Source: Anaeramoeba flamelloides
Lineage: Eukaryota; Metamonada; Anaeramoebidae
Length of the DNA: 64,000 nucleotides
Assembly: GCA_027625915.1 (NCBI GenBank)
Contig: JANTQA010000036.1
Location: 8,515,001-8,579,000 of the forward strand
Reading direction: 5' to 3'
Shown: in pieces, positions 35,301 through 46,180 of the stretch
Layout: each line of letters opens with the position of its first letter
Numbering within the stretch: the stretch's first letter is position 1
Made by a program: the position numbers and the translations under genes
The notes under the pieces: model-generated
Told to the model about the DNA's origin: nothing
Seen by the model: the letters and a program-made list of their open reading frames with translations, nothing else
The model's database searches: none

Positions 35301-38300
35301 TGGTTTTAGTGATAATTCAACAATATTTTTAAAAAGAAAAATTTTGTTTGATCAAAAAAAGATCTTTAAAAAATTAATTTATTTTTTTAAATAACCAACA
35401 AAAATGATACTTGATTCAATCAAGGATCAGACAAGATTTTTATCATATTTTGTTTTGATTTGGTTGACAGATGGATCTATCCTTTAGATCAAAAATAATA
35501 ATAACTAAAATGTAAATAAATATTTTCTCAGTCAATCCTGGTGTTTAAATGAGCATTGAATAAAATAGCTTCTAAAACAACCAAACGCTTTGCCTAGTTC
35601 TTTCAAGAATGTGTTCTTGGGTTAAAACATTTTCGATATTCTTGGAAAGCTGAAAGGAGATGGGTAACTTTTCAAAAGCCTTCACAACAATCTAGCCACA
35701 TTATTACTAATTATTAAAAATCTTTGGTAAATTTATTTTCTTCTTTTTCTTCTTCTTCTATTATCTTTTTATTTGGGCATATAGCTCAACTAGATCTTAG
35801 AGCTTTTTTTGATCGATCTCTAATAAGAAGGAAAATTCCTCTTAATTCTTTTTGGCTCTTATACTTGTGAAGGCAAAAACACCATTTTTATAAAAAAAAA
35901 ACATCTATTTTAGATTCAAGTACAATATCAAAATGGATTATTATTTGTTTGATCATAAAATTTGTTTGAGATTTTATATTTTTGATAAAATAAACGAAAA
36001 GAAATAAAATTTTTTTTCAACTTGAACAAATTCTCTTTTTATAAAAGTTTTCTGTCTTTTAAATCTTTCGAAGACTGTGAGACAATTTATAACCCCTGCA
36101 AATAGTTTCTAATATTTCTATATAGAAAAATCGTTGTAAAAATTTCAAGGATTTGTAAAATTCAATATTTTTTGTTAGGTGATTAGTTCAAAAAATAAAT
36201 TTCTATTTTTCATGATTTTATATTTTATCGTAATAATGTGAATTATTGCGATTTTATGATTTTTCACAATAAAGTAGGGATAATCGTGATTTTTTAATAT
36301 TACCGCCATTTTTTTTTAATATCGTGATAATATATGTTATCACCAAAACCCTAATTATCAATGATGACTCAAAGTTGATTTCACCAATAAAAAAAGATAA
36401 ATATATAACTATTTTGAGAAAAAAAGTGAAACAGGGAAAAAAAGTTAAACACATTTTTAATTGGAAACCTTAATAGAATCACAGAAATCACAGAAACCTG
36501 AAAACAAAGAGTAAAATCAATTAATAGAAGAAACCAATTAACTTCAAATAATAATACATTATATTATTTCCTACCCAACCAATTTCAATCTACTTTCATA
36601 TCAAAATTGTTGGTGTGGTTTTGGAGATTACAAAAAAAGTAAATTTTTCTTGGTATATTCCAAGGAGACCCATTATCGCCTATTTTATTTGCTCTAATTT
36701 CACACTTTCTTTTATTAAAAATCATTCCATTAACGAACCATTGTCAAATGTTTGCAGATGATTTAATTTTAATTATTAAAGGAAATAGAAATCAATTAAA
36801 TCAAAAATTAAATTCAATATATGAAATAATTATTCAATTTCGATTAAAACCTAATAAAGATAAAACAGTTGTTTCAAAAGACTTAAAAAAAATTAAATAT
36901 TTGGGTATTTATTTAGATAAAATTTCACATATAGTTTATAATTTAAAAAAGGCGAAAGAAACATATAACAACTGTAAACAGTTATTCAATAACAACTCGC
37001 TTAACAATAGTTTAAAAATTAGATTATTTAAATCTTTTATCATAAGCCAATTGATATATTGGTTGGAAATATATAATTATGAAATAAAAACTTTAAATTA
37101 TTTAAATTCTTGGATTAATTCATGTATTACTGAAATATGTAAAATAAACAGAAATACACCAATTCTTATTTACAAAACAGAATTTAAAATAGAAAATATG
37201 ATAATTTCTGTCAATAAAAAGAAATTTAAATTCAAAAAGATATTAGGAATTTTATCTCTTTCCTAATTTAGAAAAATTAATAAAGTTTAATCAAAGAATA
37301 AATAATAAAATTAATTGGAATTCAAACGATATTATTGAACTAAAAAAAGAAATATACAAATACACATATAACGAGTTGTTGAATTCAACAAGTTGGAAGG
37401 TCCAAAAATATTTCACAATAATAAAAAATCAAAATTATTTATTTAAAATTCAAAAATATTTAAGTTATCCATCAAGTTCAACAATTCTAAAATTCAGAAC
37501 ATTCACTAACTGTTTAAATAGATATTACTATGTAATTAATAAAAATTCAAATAAATTTTGTCCTTTGTGTTTAAAATATAAACAAAAGGAAATTATAGAA
37601 AATATTGATCACTTTTTATGGATATGTCCTATCTATGAAAAAGATAGATTAATTTTTCACAATAAATTAAAAGAAATAAATCTTAATGAATTGATTTTAA
37701 ACTGTGATAGTTTGAAATTATTTTCATTAATTAATAATCCTGAAATCTATGATTCCACGATTAAATTTCCTTTCAGAAATTTAAGTCTAAGGCCAACTAG
37801 AGTGTAATTTACACTTCTTCAATAATAAAAAAAAAAAAAAAAAGTAAATTTTTTCAATAAATTTTTTATGATTGATCAATCAAAGAAAAACTCCTCACCA
37901 AAAAGATAGTATTAAAAAAACTGTTCTTGTGCTGGGTCCTCCATTTTGTATTTTTTATCATTTAATGATTCTTTTATTAATTGATCTTACTTATCCTTTT
38001 CAGGTTTCTGTGATTTCTGTGATTCTATTAAGGTTCCCAATGAAAAACGGTGTTTAACTTTTTTTCCCTGTTTCACTTTTCTTCCCAAAGGGTAAAAGAC
38101 AACCATTCAAATTTGGGTTAAATTACCACTTTGGTTATATTGTGTATAATTTGAAACCAAACGTCTTCTCACAAAAAGGGTCATTGAAGGTTTAACTTTT
38201 CTTCAAAAAAGAAATAACGTTTTTTGGTACAAGCAATTATTTTGTTTTAAGGAAAAAGGGATTTCAATTTTGGTATTTTTTGAGGAACAACACAAGTCAA

Positions 38301-38733
38301 GTTTTTGCTTTAGTCAATTAATAACCAAGAGAGATTTTGAGATCTGCATTTTAAAAAAATTTTGATTGTTTGTGTTTTGTAAAACGTAAAAAAAGATCAT
38401 TTGATAATTATCATTGCAAAAAGAAGATTTCGAAAAATGTGTCCAAACAACAAGACCCCCTTTTAAACAGGTGAGTGGTATGTTTAAAATCAAGAATTTT
38501 GGGTTCCTTTTAAAAGAATCCGAATCACAAAAAATTAAAAGAAAAAGAGAAAAACAAAACAATAAGGTGATGAGAATTCTTACAGTTGAATCATATTTAA
38601 ACTCAAAAGCTACAGAACCAAAAGTCATTCCTAACGAGATTAGTAAAGTTAGAACGATAGTAGTCCATGGGTGAGAAGTAATGAATACAGGTATAAAATG
38701 AAGATTCTGAGTGCTAGGCTTTTTTTTTGTCAT
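23631..38733 (-). CDS. Dispatched/Patched-like RND membrane protein (4 exons)
   Basis: A member of the eukaryotic RND family with a sterol-sensing-type core (Dispatched, Patched, NPC1 relatives), proton- or cation-coupled carriers of lipids or lipidated proteins. Exons (minus strand): 38733-38584, 34249-33640, 30047-29802, 25861-23631. GT-AG junctions (GTAAGA, GTATTG and GTAAGT donors) with matching phases give ~1078 residues. TM1 (~21-45) is in exon 1, the Cys-rich first extracellular loop in exon 2, and TM2-TM4 in exon 3, running into exon 4. GxxxD motifs occur at TM4 (GIGCDD, Asp338/339) and TM10 (GISVD, Asp906). TM5-6 are followed by a K/S-rich cytosolic loop (~447-560), TM7, a second large loop, then TM8-12. 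Met at 38733 (MTKKKPS) is preferred; an upstream in-frame Met at 38799 would add a hydrophobic leader. The substrate is unknown. LINE copies lie in introns 1 and 3. Confidence 0.9.
25862..29801 (-). other. RND gene intron 3 (3940 bp)
   Basis: The GTAAGT donor at 29801 and AAAG acceptor ending at 25862 split a Gly codon within the LGIGCDDIF motif, so the flanking exons are certain partners. Contents: a LINE-A 3' fragment (26190-26456, antisense to the host) and otherwise AT-rich sequence with no gene seen. Short frames at 27160-27366, 27986-28240 and 28979-29374 have biased composition only. Confidence 0.88.
26190..26456 (+). mobile_element. LINE family A, 3' terminal fragment
   Basis: Encodes KDRLIFLNKLKELNFNEII and YDSLKLFSLINN, then ends KRVLRV before a stop. 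The 37376-37807 copy has KDRLIFHNKLKEINLNELIL and LKLFSLINNPEIYDS. Both share the same 3' UTR (TAATTTACACTTC, then TCAATAAAAAAAA-like tail). About 75 codons are preserved without a stop; the sequence upstream matches the HFLW zinc-finger region but is degraded. Confidence 0.75.
31342..31369. repeat. (AC)n(AT)n microsatellite
   Basis: About eight CA units pass directly into AT units, within the RND gene's second intron. Confidence 0.85.
31953..32497 (+). mobile_element. Dispersed repeat R2 copy with TIR-like ends
   Basis: The left end CACTCAAAGTTGCCCAG is roughly inverse to the right end CTGGGCCCCTTTGACTG. The interior aligns over its length with 51423-52105 (landmarks GCAAAATTCTCAATTTCTTT, AAATGTATGAATTTT). 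A run of 56 A at 32306-32361 is internal. It looks like a decayed TIR DNA element; no transposase is recognisable. Confidence 0.55.
34460..34900 (+). repeat. Dispersed repeat R1, partial copy
   Basis: Parallels 4233-4680: ATCAAAGGGTGGCAAC start, ACAAATATCAAATATTTT-like block, GGTTCATTTTGATCTC, and GCCAAGTCACTAGCAGATCT (4573: CCAAGTGACTATCGATCT). An R2 right-end fragment follows at ~34935-34985 (CTTTGACTGAAAAATGG). Confidence 0.6.
35105..35300 (+). repeat. Dispersed repeat R3, copy 1
   Basis: Matches 40375-40540: AGTGTATAGAACTGAATATT, AATAGATAACTTCAATTTAT, AAAATATTTATTTAC, TTTGATTTTTAAT-GGCC. About 85% identical by eye over ~150 bp. No coding content. Confidence 0.65.
36419..36531 (+). repeat. 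Left arm of 115-bp inverted repeat
   Basis: Begins GTGAAACAGGGAAAAAAAG and contains AATCACAGAAATCACAG. It is inverted at 37969-38083 with ~85% identity, including a core of ~36 bp that matches exactly. The arms are 1.44 kb apart and bracket a LINE-A copy. Confidence 0.85.
36652..37845 (+). mobile_element. LINE family A, 5'-truncated RT and C-terminus
   Basis: Non-LTR retrotransposon fragment. It opens with RT motif GIFQGDPLSPILFALI (36652), reaches the catalytic FADD box at 36751, then thumb and connector. A +1 frame change near 37262 is followed by the C-terminal region with FCPLC...DHFLWICP zinc-binding motif (~37556-37630), a stop at 37805-37807 and an A-rich tail. The upstream frame is closed at 36640, so endonuclease and RT motifs 0-3 are missing. 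It lies antisense in intron 1 of the RND gene, inside a pair of 115-bp inverted repeats. Copies of its 3' end occur at 26190-26456. It is inactive as it stands. Confidence 0.85.
37969..38083 (-). repeat. Right arm of 115-bp inverted repeat
   Basis: Reverse complement partner of 36419-36531, ending CCCTGTTTCACTTTT. See the left arm for the match. Confidence 0.85.
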
Positions 38734-40374
38734 TGAAAAATTCAAGTAGAACGAAAAAATAATGAAATAGTTTCCAATGTAACCTAGATATATCCCCATT
38801 TACGAGAGTTTGTCTCGGAAAAATTAAGACTCTTTACAACCAAAATTTATTATTTAAAAGTTCTGGTTTTTCTATGACTCAGGAAATTCCCTTAGACTTT
38901 GGATCAGAGAGTTATATAAATGATGCTATTTCCAGTTGTTTCTTTTGCAAGCGTTTCAACATTTTTGAATAAAACTTGAGATGAATTAATTTTTTGCAAT
39001 TTTCAAGATTTTATAATGTTGGTATTGCTTCTGTATTTGTCAAGACAATTTTTGTATTTCATTTTTAAATATTTACACCTAAAAAGCTTCAAGAAATTTT
39101 GTCGAGATCTTGTGTAAAAAGAATTGCATCGTCAAATTTCGAATTATTTTTAATTCTCATTGAGTTTCTAGCCCATCTTTTGTTCTTAAAACAATTATGA
39201 AAATTTAACTTTGGCAACAATTATTAAGTGACTGTAGAAATAAAAGAAACCAAACCAGAGAACGACAGCAACATATAAACAAGAAACAGGTTTTTGTAAA
39301 TAAATTTTAATTCAAAATTATGAAGTTATTGGAATGTTAAAATGTAAATTTTTACAAAAAAAAAGCGAAATAGATCACTTTATTGAAAATTAACAAAAAA
39401 TCATTTTATTTTGTAAAAATTAATAAAGACAAAATTTTTGAAGCAAAAGCATTTAATATTTTTGAACGATTTACATTAATTCAAGATCTAACCTTAAAAG
39501 TGAATTTAATTCTGTATCAAGTCTGTAGAGGTGTCTTCTTATCTTTCAAATAAACAAGTCTTAAAAACAATTCATTTGGCAAAATTTAAAAAGTGTGAAA
39601 GTACAATAAAATGTGTTCATTGTGAAAATGGAGATCAAAAATATTAATTTTTTGTAAAGGATATTTAGAAAATGGTTTTGAAGTAATAGACAAAGTTGCT
39701 TTGTATCGAAAGATTGGAAATATTTTGTTTCAAAAAATGATATATTTGTTTCTTTTTGCAATTTGATTGTTCTCAAATTGTATTGTTTATATTTTCTCCT
39801 TTTGATCTAAATTGAATTTTTTTATCAAGTTTAGAGGCATGAGAAAAATTCCACTTTATTCTCAAGCTTCAAGAGAATTTGACAAATAAGGAATGTGAAA
39901 AAGTGAATTCTTTTTTATAATTTTTTTAATGTTACCCTTTATTTTTTTGTTTTTTTAAACGACAATGTTTTCTTGTGATTTTATGAAATATTTACCTTAA
40001 CTTTGTGTTATACACTGGATTGATTTAAATGTTTAGAGATTTTGTAAAATTCGCTAGACTTCAAAATATTCTTCATCAAGAACTGTTTTGAAACTGGAGA
40101 GTAAATATAACAAAATAGGGAAATAAGACCAAATTTTTTTTCAATTATTAGAATTTAAAAGTATTCCAAAATTTATAGGTTTTATTTTTAAAAGTATAGT
40201 TTTGTGTACTTACCTCCTAAAGCAATAAGATTTCCATCTTCTGTGAAAATATTTTTTTTTTTTTTTGAAATAAAAAGACAATATATTGAATTTTGAACTT
40301 TAGATTTGAAATATTCGAAAGATAAACTCAATTTCATATTAAATGACCCAATTTTTTTTTATTTTATTTTTATT

Positions 40375-40540
40375 TCATTTTGTATTTAGATGAAAAATAA
40401 ATATTTCTAGTGTATAGAACTGTATATTAAATTAGTAATTTTATTATTAAAATAGATAACTTTAATTTATAAAAATATTTATTTACTAAATTTGATTTTT
40501 AATTGGCCGATGGTTTTGAAATAAAGTTAATAATTAAACT
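40375..40540 (+). repeat. Dispersed repeat R3, copy 2
   Basis: Second copy of the 35105-35300 repeat; shared blocks include AGTGTATAGAACTGTATATT and TTTGATTTTTAATTGGCC. Confidence 0.65.
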
Positions 40541-41940
40541 TTTTTTAAAAAATAATTCATTTCTGAAAATATAATTTTTAAATAAGTTTGGTTTTATTAT
40601 AATTCTATTTTTAAGCTATTTTTTTAATTTTAAGATCTGTAAATTTTTTTTATTTTGACAAATTGTAACTTTTAGATAATGATCATGGAAAGGCAAAAAA
40701 AAAAAAAAAATTTTTTTTTGTATATCTTTTAATTATCAAGATATCTAGAGAAACCCGGTTCCAAAAATTTGGACTTACCCAAACTCAAAAATAGGCAAAA
40801 TAAAACCCAATTTATTATATTTTTCCAAATGTAATATAAAAATACATTTAAATAACCCGATATTAATGTTTTTAGAAGATATCATGTTCATATAAATAAA
40901 AAAAAAAATATAAAACTCAAAAAAAAAAAATTGGTGTGTCCAAAATTATGAAAAGAATGGAATAAAAAATATATTTGTAGATATTTTGAAATTTCACCAA
41001 CAATTGTTGATCGATAAAATGATAAGATACAGTGGACTAATGGTTTGTGATTTTTCAATTAAACAAAATCAACACTAGCCTTCTATCAAACCTCGAAAAA
41101 CAATTATTCAGATCAAACAAAACAGATTTTGTAACTAGAAAAAACGGAAATGAAAACAAAACAAAAAAGATAAAAAATGAAATAATTTGTAAAATCAAAA
41201 TTATTCCCAAATTGAATTTAAAGTGCTGTTTTGGTGTTCTTTCAACAGTTTAAACCGTGTTCAAATGGTTGGAATTGGTCTATTACAAAATAATCATTAA
41301 TGAAGAGAATAAAAATATCTAATACGAAAACAAGTAATAAAACATTCAAAATGATCATAAAATAATTCTTCGATCAAAAAATCATTAAAATTTTTCGTAT
41401 TTTAGTCATTTCAAATTAAATAAGAATTTTCTTTTTTTTTTTTCTTTAATATTTTAACACAGAAGAATTTTTTATACAATATTATATATTTTTTCAAAGA
41501 AGAAATATTGCATGTTGCTAAAAAAAAATTTTTTTAAATAATTTAAAATAAAACAATAAAAAAATCAACACAAGAATTTTATTATTTTTTTTTCAAGTTT
41601 GGTACAATTTACAAAAAAAGTTTCAAATAACCAAATTTTGGGTTATTATTTGAAAATTATTTGACCACGGATTTTGAAGAATTTATGTTTCTTGTTGAAT
41701 AAAATTTTATATCAGGTTTGAAAACTGCACACTTTTCTTGTATTTTTTTTTTTAATTCAGCTTTTTGGGGTTTTTTTTTATTCCAAGAGTAATTTCTCGT
41801 TTCTTTTTTTTTCTTTGATTTCGATATCCACTTTTTTATTTATGTTTTTCAGGTTGTTTTAATAATAATTCAGAATTAAGTTGGTTAATAATATTATAAT
41901 ATATTATTTCCATACTCGTTTAAAAATAGAATAATTACTA

Positions 41941-42137
41941 CAGTCAGTTCCACTTTTAAGGCACAAACTTTCAACGAAATTTAAGGCACAAAAAAATCTC
42001 AAATTAAGGCACAAAATTTGTAATTTATTTTTTTACAATTTATTTTACTATAATCTAAATATTGTGTCTTAATTTGAGATTTTTTTTTGTACCTTAAATT
42101 TCGTTGAAAGTTTGTGCCTTAAAAGTGAAACTGACTG
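41941..42137. mobile_element. TA-flanked MITE, copy 1 (197 bp)
   Basis: Nearly perfect inverted arms of ~75 bp. The ends are CAGTCAGTTCCACTTTTAAG and CTTAAAAGTGAAACTGACTG, with TA on both sides (41939-41940, 42138-42139). The arm contains three GGCACAAA-type motifs. This is a Tc1/mariner-like terminal pattern with no coding capacity. Confidence 0.85.
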
Positions 42138-42659
42138 TATGTAAAATTTTTCTATTTTTGTTATCAATAGCTTTAATTCTTTCTTTCCTTTCTTTTTCTT
42201 TTTTTTTTTTTTTTATTATCGATATTTGTAAGCTTGCTTTGTATCTTCTTCATTTTTGGTAGATTTATTTTATAATTTATATATTAAGTTTTGTATTTAT
42301 TAAGAAATGTCTTTCAATTTAATATTTGAATCTTTTTAGTATACCAAAAAAAATATACAAAATAAATGAAAGAGAGTTTTTCATTGATAAAATTTTCAAA
42401 ATAGAAATTTTGCAAAAGAAGAAATGTGAAATGATAAATATAATTATCAGTAATTAAAAAAAAAAAAAAAAAACATATGCAATGTATTAGTACAGATTTA
42501 AAAATATTTTCAAAAAAATTTATATAATATCTAATATATTTTCACAATAAAACTAAAACTGGCGCTATGTTTTTTTTAATTTTATACTTGATAATAAAAT
42601 TTATTTGTTTTTATTTTTCATTTATAAAATTAACAAAAAAAAAAACTCTATCTTTTCTC

Positions 42660-42905
42660 AGAATTGAAAAGAGATGAGTAAAATCGCTTATTTTTCTTAT
42701 TTTTTTTTTCAAAAAGGGGGCAACTACTGTTAAGTTTTCTTGAGATTTTTGTTTATTTGTAATCACCATATATTTTCGTTAGGTTTTTTTGAGTTTTCTA
42801 TTTATTTGGAAAATCAATAGACTTTCTTTGGGCTTTTGTTACTTTTTGAAATAAACAGAAAATTTTAATAAATTTTCGGTATATTTCAAAAATTAAAAAA
42901 AACCT
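42660..42905. repeat. Hairpin-like block and foldback array
   Basis: TTTTCTCAGAATTGAAAAGA-type half hairpin, then TTAAGTTTTCTTGAG, ATTTTCGTTAGG and the palindromic AAACAGAAAATTTTAAT / AATTTTCGGTATATTT block, ending AAAAAAACCTA. The MITE copy 2 is inserted directly after this CCTA. Confidence 0.6.
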
Positions 42906-42906
42906 A

Positions 42907-43092
42907 CAGTCAGTTCCACTTTTAAGACACAAACTTTCAACGAAATTTAAGGCACAATAAAAATCTCAAATTAAGGCACAATATTCAGATTCTAATTATA
43001 AAAAAAAAAATTCGAAATTTTGTTCCTTAATTTGAGATTTTTTTGTACCTTAAATTTCATTGAAAGTTTGTGCCTTAAAAGTGGAACTGACT
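42907..43092. mobile_element. TA-flanked MITE, copy 2
   Basis: Starts CAGTCAGTTCCACTTTTAAG, ends AAAAGTGGAACTGACT, flanked by TA (42905-42906, 43093-43094). About 90% identical to copy 1 in the arms; the loop differs. It sits inside the CTAGG/GAGTTTTC composite repeat, so it is younger than that array. Confidence 0.8.
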
Positions 43093-44322
43093 TAATACAC
43101 TTCACAAATAAAACTTTAAACACCAATGAAACCTAGACACTTGATAGTACTCTAGGTGCTTTACAACACAATATTTGTTTATATTGTTATTATACCTAGA
43201 TTTTTTAAATATTTTTAACCTTTAAGCACAGAACCATTTATTCTTAAAGTTTCTCAAAATTGATCGGGGTTTGTATCTAATAATTCCATATAGTTTATTT
43301 TCCAATTAATAATTTTATTCTCTTGATTTGAAAATATTTAATTTTTTTAATTAAGGGTCTAGTCATTTACGGTGAATATTCACCATATTCATTCGACGAC
43401 TGTAGACCAAAAAGGGTATTGTGAAATAGCCCTTCTTTTGGTTGACAAAATTCAAATAAAAAAATAAAATTCATTGGATCTCTTTGAAAAAAAATTTAAC
43501 GAAGAAAAATAAGTTAAAAGTGTTCTCAATTTCAAAAAATCAAATTTAAAAATCATTCATCTTTTCTATTTCCAAAAGGTTAAATTTCTATAATTTAATA
43601 CAAATTGCATTCTTGAATTTCTCAGTCAATTTAGTTCGTTTTAATCTGATTTGTGGTTATTTTAAAACTCTATAAATTTGACCAAGTAAGGATTATTTTA
43701 TATTCTTACAATTAAAATAACTCATTTGAAAAAAGAAAAAAAAAGAAAGAAAAATCACAAAGATCTCAAAAAGCGCCAAAGAATCGACACTTCAAAACTG
43801 ACAAAGTTGTTTTCAAAATAGTAATTAACAACCATTTTAATTGGAAATTGAGTGTCGCTCTTAAACGCTTTTTTCTAAAAATGTCCTCATCTTTAGTTGT
43901 TGTTTTTTGGAGATCGATCGTACATCATCTGTTGTTTGGTTTTTGATTGGTGTTAGGTCTTCATAAAATTACTAAAAAGTTTTTTTCCATTTCAGAAAAA
44001 AAAATTTCACTGTAATGACTCGACCCTTAAGTATCAAAAACAAAAAATTTTTTTAAGTAGATGCTTCTATTGAATCACCGCTTAGTAATAATAATACAAT
44101 TGAAAAAATTACTAATTTTAAATCTGTTTTTATTATTATTATTATTATTTTAAATAGAGTAAATCGCACCATACTAGCATTTCTATTTAAATTTAGCTAC
44201 AAAAATTAACGGATAAAATCATATATTTTACTATCGTTAATTAATTAAAATAATTTTGTATGTCTGATATAAAATTAATCCATTTTGTTATATTTCTTTT
44301 AATAAATTTTGTAAAATAAGTA

Positions 44323-44511
44323 GAGCCAGTTCCGCTTTTAAAGTACAAACTTTCAGCGAAATCTAAGACACAAAAAAATCTCAAATTTAGGCACAAAATT
44401 CAAATTCTAATAAAATGATAAAAAAAAATAACAAAAAATGTATCATAATTTGAGATTTTTTTGTATCTTAAATTTCGCTGAAAGTTTGTACTTTAAAAGT
44501 AGAACTGAATC
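44323..44511. mobile_element. TA-flanked MITE, copy 3 (diverged)
   Basis: The ends GAGCCAGTTCCGCTTTTAAA and TTTAAAAGTAGAACTGAATC are clearly inverse, with TA flanks (44321-44322, 44512-44513). It is more diverged from copies 1 and 2 than they are from each other, pointing to an older insertion. Confidence 0.75.
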
Positions 44512-44864
44512 TAGATTAATTTCTTTTCTATTCTTTTTAAAATCGATCTATAATTAAAATAGGTAGGAATATTTATAAAAAATGATCAATATTTTCTGTC
44601 TTTTCTTTAGATTCATATTTTAAATCTATAATTTAAAAATTATTTGGGGTTTTTATTGATTAAATAATCTGATATATTTTAGGAAATCATAAATACCCTG
44701 AATTTTTGGATTGTTAAATTTGAAGAATAACTTAAATATCTTTAGAATTTTCAGAAAAAAAGTGATAGTTTTTTATTTTAAAAATTTTCTATGGGGCAAT
44801 GTAGTGTACCATCGACGGCTGGTGAGTACATTCAACTAACTATGTTTTTTTTTTAATTTTAGAA

Positions 44865-45490
44865 ATTAAAAACAGAAAAATAAAGATATTTTTCCATAAT
44901 TTCACTGAATAGTATATTTCCAAAAAAATGTTCAATTTTTTTTTCTATTTCATAAAAAACATCTTTTTTAGTGAAGATGTTTGTTAATTGATAATACCAA
45001 ACCAAGTTTTATATTAATACCGATTGAATCAATGACTAAGGTATTTATTTCAAAATATGTTGGTTGAAAATTTTCCAAAAAATGAAAAAAAAAATAATAA
45101 CACTTTATTTTGGCAAAACAATTTACAACCAATTTCATCAAAAACCGGAAATATGTTAAGAGTACAAAATATTTTTAAACAATAAAATACAGTTATATGT
45201 TTTCCATTCTATTGAAAGAATTTTTAGAACAAAAAATTAAAAAACAATTTTTTGAACAAAAAGAAAATATAAACATGAATTTTCACCCGTAAAAAATATC
45301 AGATAAAATCCGGATCAAAAATTTTAATCTCTTTTTATCTCTGTAATACGATAGAATAAAAAAAAATGAATTATTATTAAGGACCCCCTAAATGATAGTT
45401 AATTATTTTGTATATTTAAATACTTTTTTGACTATCGAGTTTAATAAATACTTTTTAAAATAAATTTGCCCAACTTTCTTTGAAATAGCT
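44865..45490 (+). repeat. Dispersed repeat R1, second-half copy
   Basis: Aligns with 4930-5560: CATAAAAAACATCTTTTTTA, ATTAATACCGATTGAATCAA, TTTCAAAATATGTTGGTTGA, AATAAAATACAGTTATATG, and ATAGTTAATTATTTTG near the end. Confidence 0.65.
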
Positions 45491-45623
45491 TTAAGAAAAA
45501 ACTTCTATTTTACATAATTCTTTTAAATTTTGGGAAAAAAACAACAGATTCAAAAGAAAATTAATTTACTCTCTTTAAAATAATAAAACTAATAATCTTT
45601 TTTTATTCTTCAAGTTTTGTTAG

Positions 45624-46180
45624 CCATAAGGTTCACAATCCCTGAAACTTTTGAAAAAAGATGTTTAGTTTTATATGGAAACTTGTTATTTTGTTTCATA
45701 TCCGATAGGTATTTGGTTTGGTATGGATTTTAAAAATGGTTCAAAAATGAATTTATTTATTTTTTATCAAAATGAGAATTGAAGAGTGTAAAACTAATTG
45801 AATGAAGACATTTATTAATAACTTTTGATCTTTGAGTTTTAGATTGAAATCTTTATTTTCATTTTCATTAACTCAATTACCTAAAAAAAACAGTTTTTTA
45901 TTGAAAAACTCGAAATAAAGCGAAACCCAAATACTAATTTCAATCAACAACCCAAAAAATCGATTTTTTTTTCTAACTCATCTATTCCTATGTATTCATC
46001 TTACTCTTTTCAATTAGGATTTTTGAAAAACAAAATAAACTAGCAAAAAGTGCCCTATTGAAACACTATTAAAACTCATACCAAGCCAAATATCGATCAA
46101 ATATGAAACAAAATAACAAGTTCCCACACCCAATACAAGATAATCTTTTTTCAAATTTCAAAGATTGTAAGCCTTAAGTT
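45624..46180. repeat. Long foldback FB, copy 1 (~557 bp)
   Basis: The left arm starts CCATAAGGTTCACAATC; the right arm ends GATTGTAAGCCTTAAG. Internal pairs include AACTTGTTATTTTGTTTCAT (45690s) against ATGAAACAAAATAACAAGTT (46103), and TTTGGTATGGATTTT against AAAACTCATACCAA. The arms are ~190-250 bp at roughly 75% identity. It ends ~520 bp 5' of the U-box gene. Copy 2 is at 55957-56518. Confidence 0.75.

Larger units (their letters stand above)
34250..38583 (-). other. RND gene intron 1 (4334 bp)
   Basis: The GTAAGA donor at 38583 and CAAAG acceptor at 34251-34250 are both phase 0. Joining them gives FEFKYDST-LTNFVVRKGK, which lines up with the segment after TM1 in Dispatched (GFETRGT-like). 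The intron holds an R1 piece, an R3 piece, and a LINE-A copy between long inverted repeats. Confidence 0.75.

Noticed and set aside
38314-38799. 161-residue membrane protein
   Set aside because: Only residues from MTKKKP to KYDST belong to RND exon 1; the remainder is intronic and loses protein-like composition after the GTAAGA donor.
41047-41253. 68-residue plus-strand frame upstream of the U-box gene
   Set aside because: No recognisable motif, overlaps no splice pattern, and the sequence just before it resembles repeat DNA at 30360-30500.
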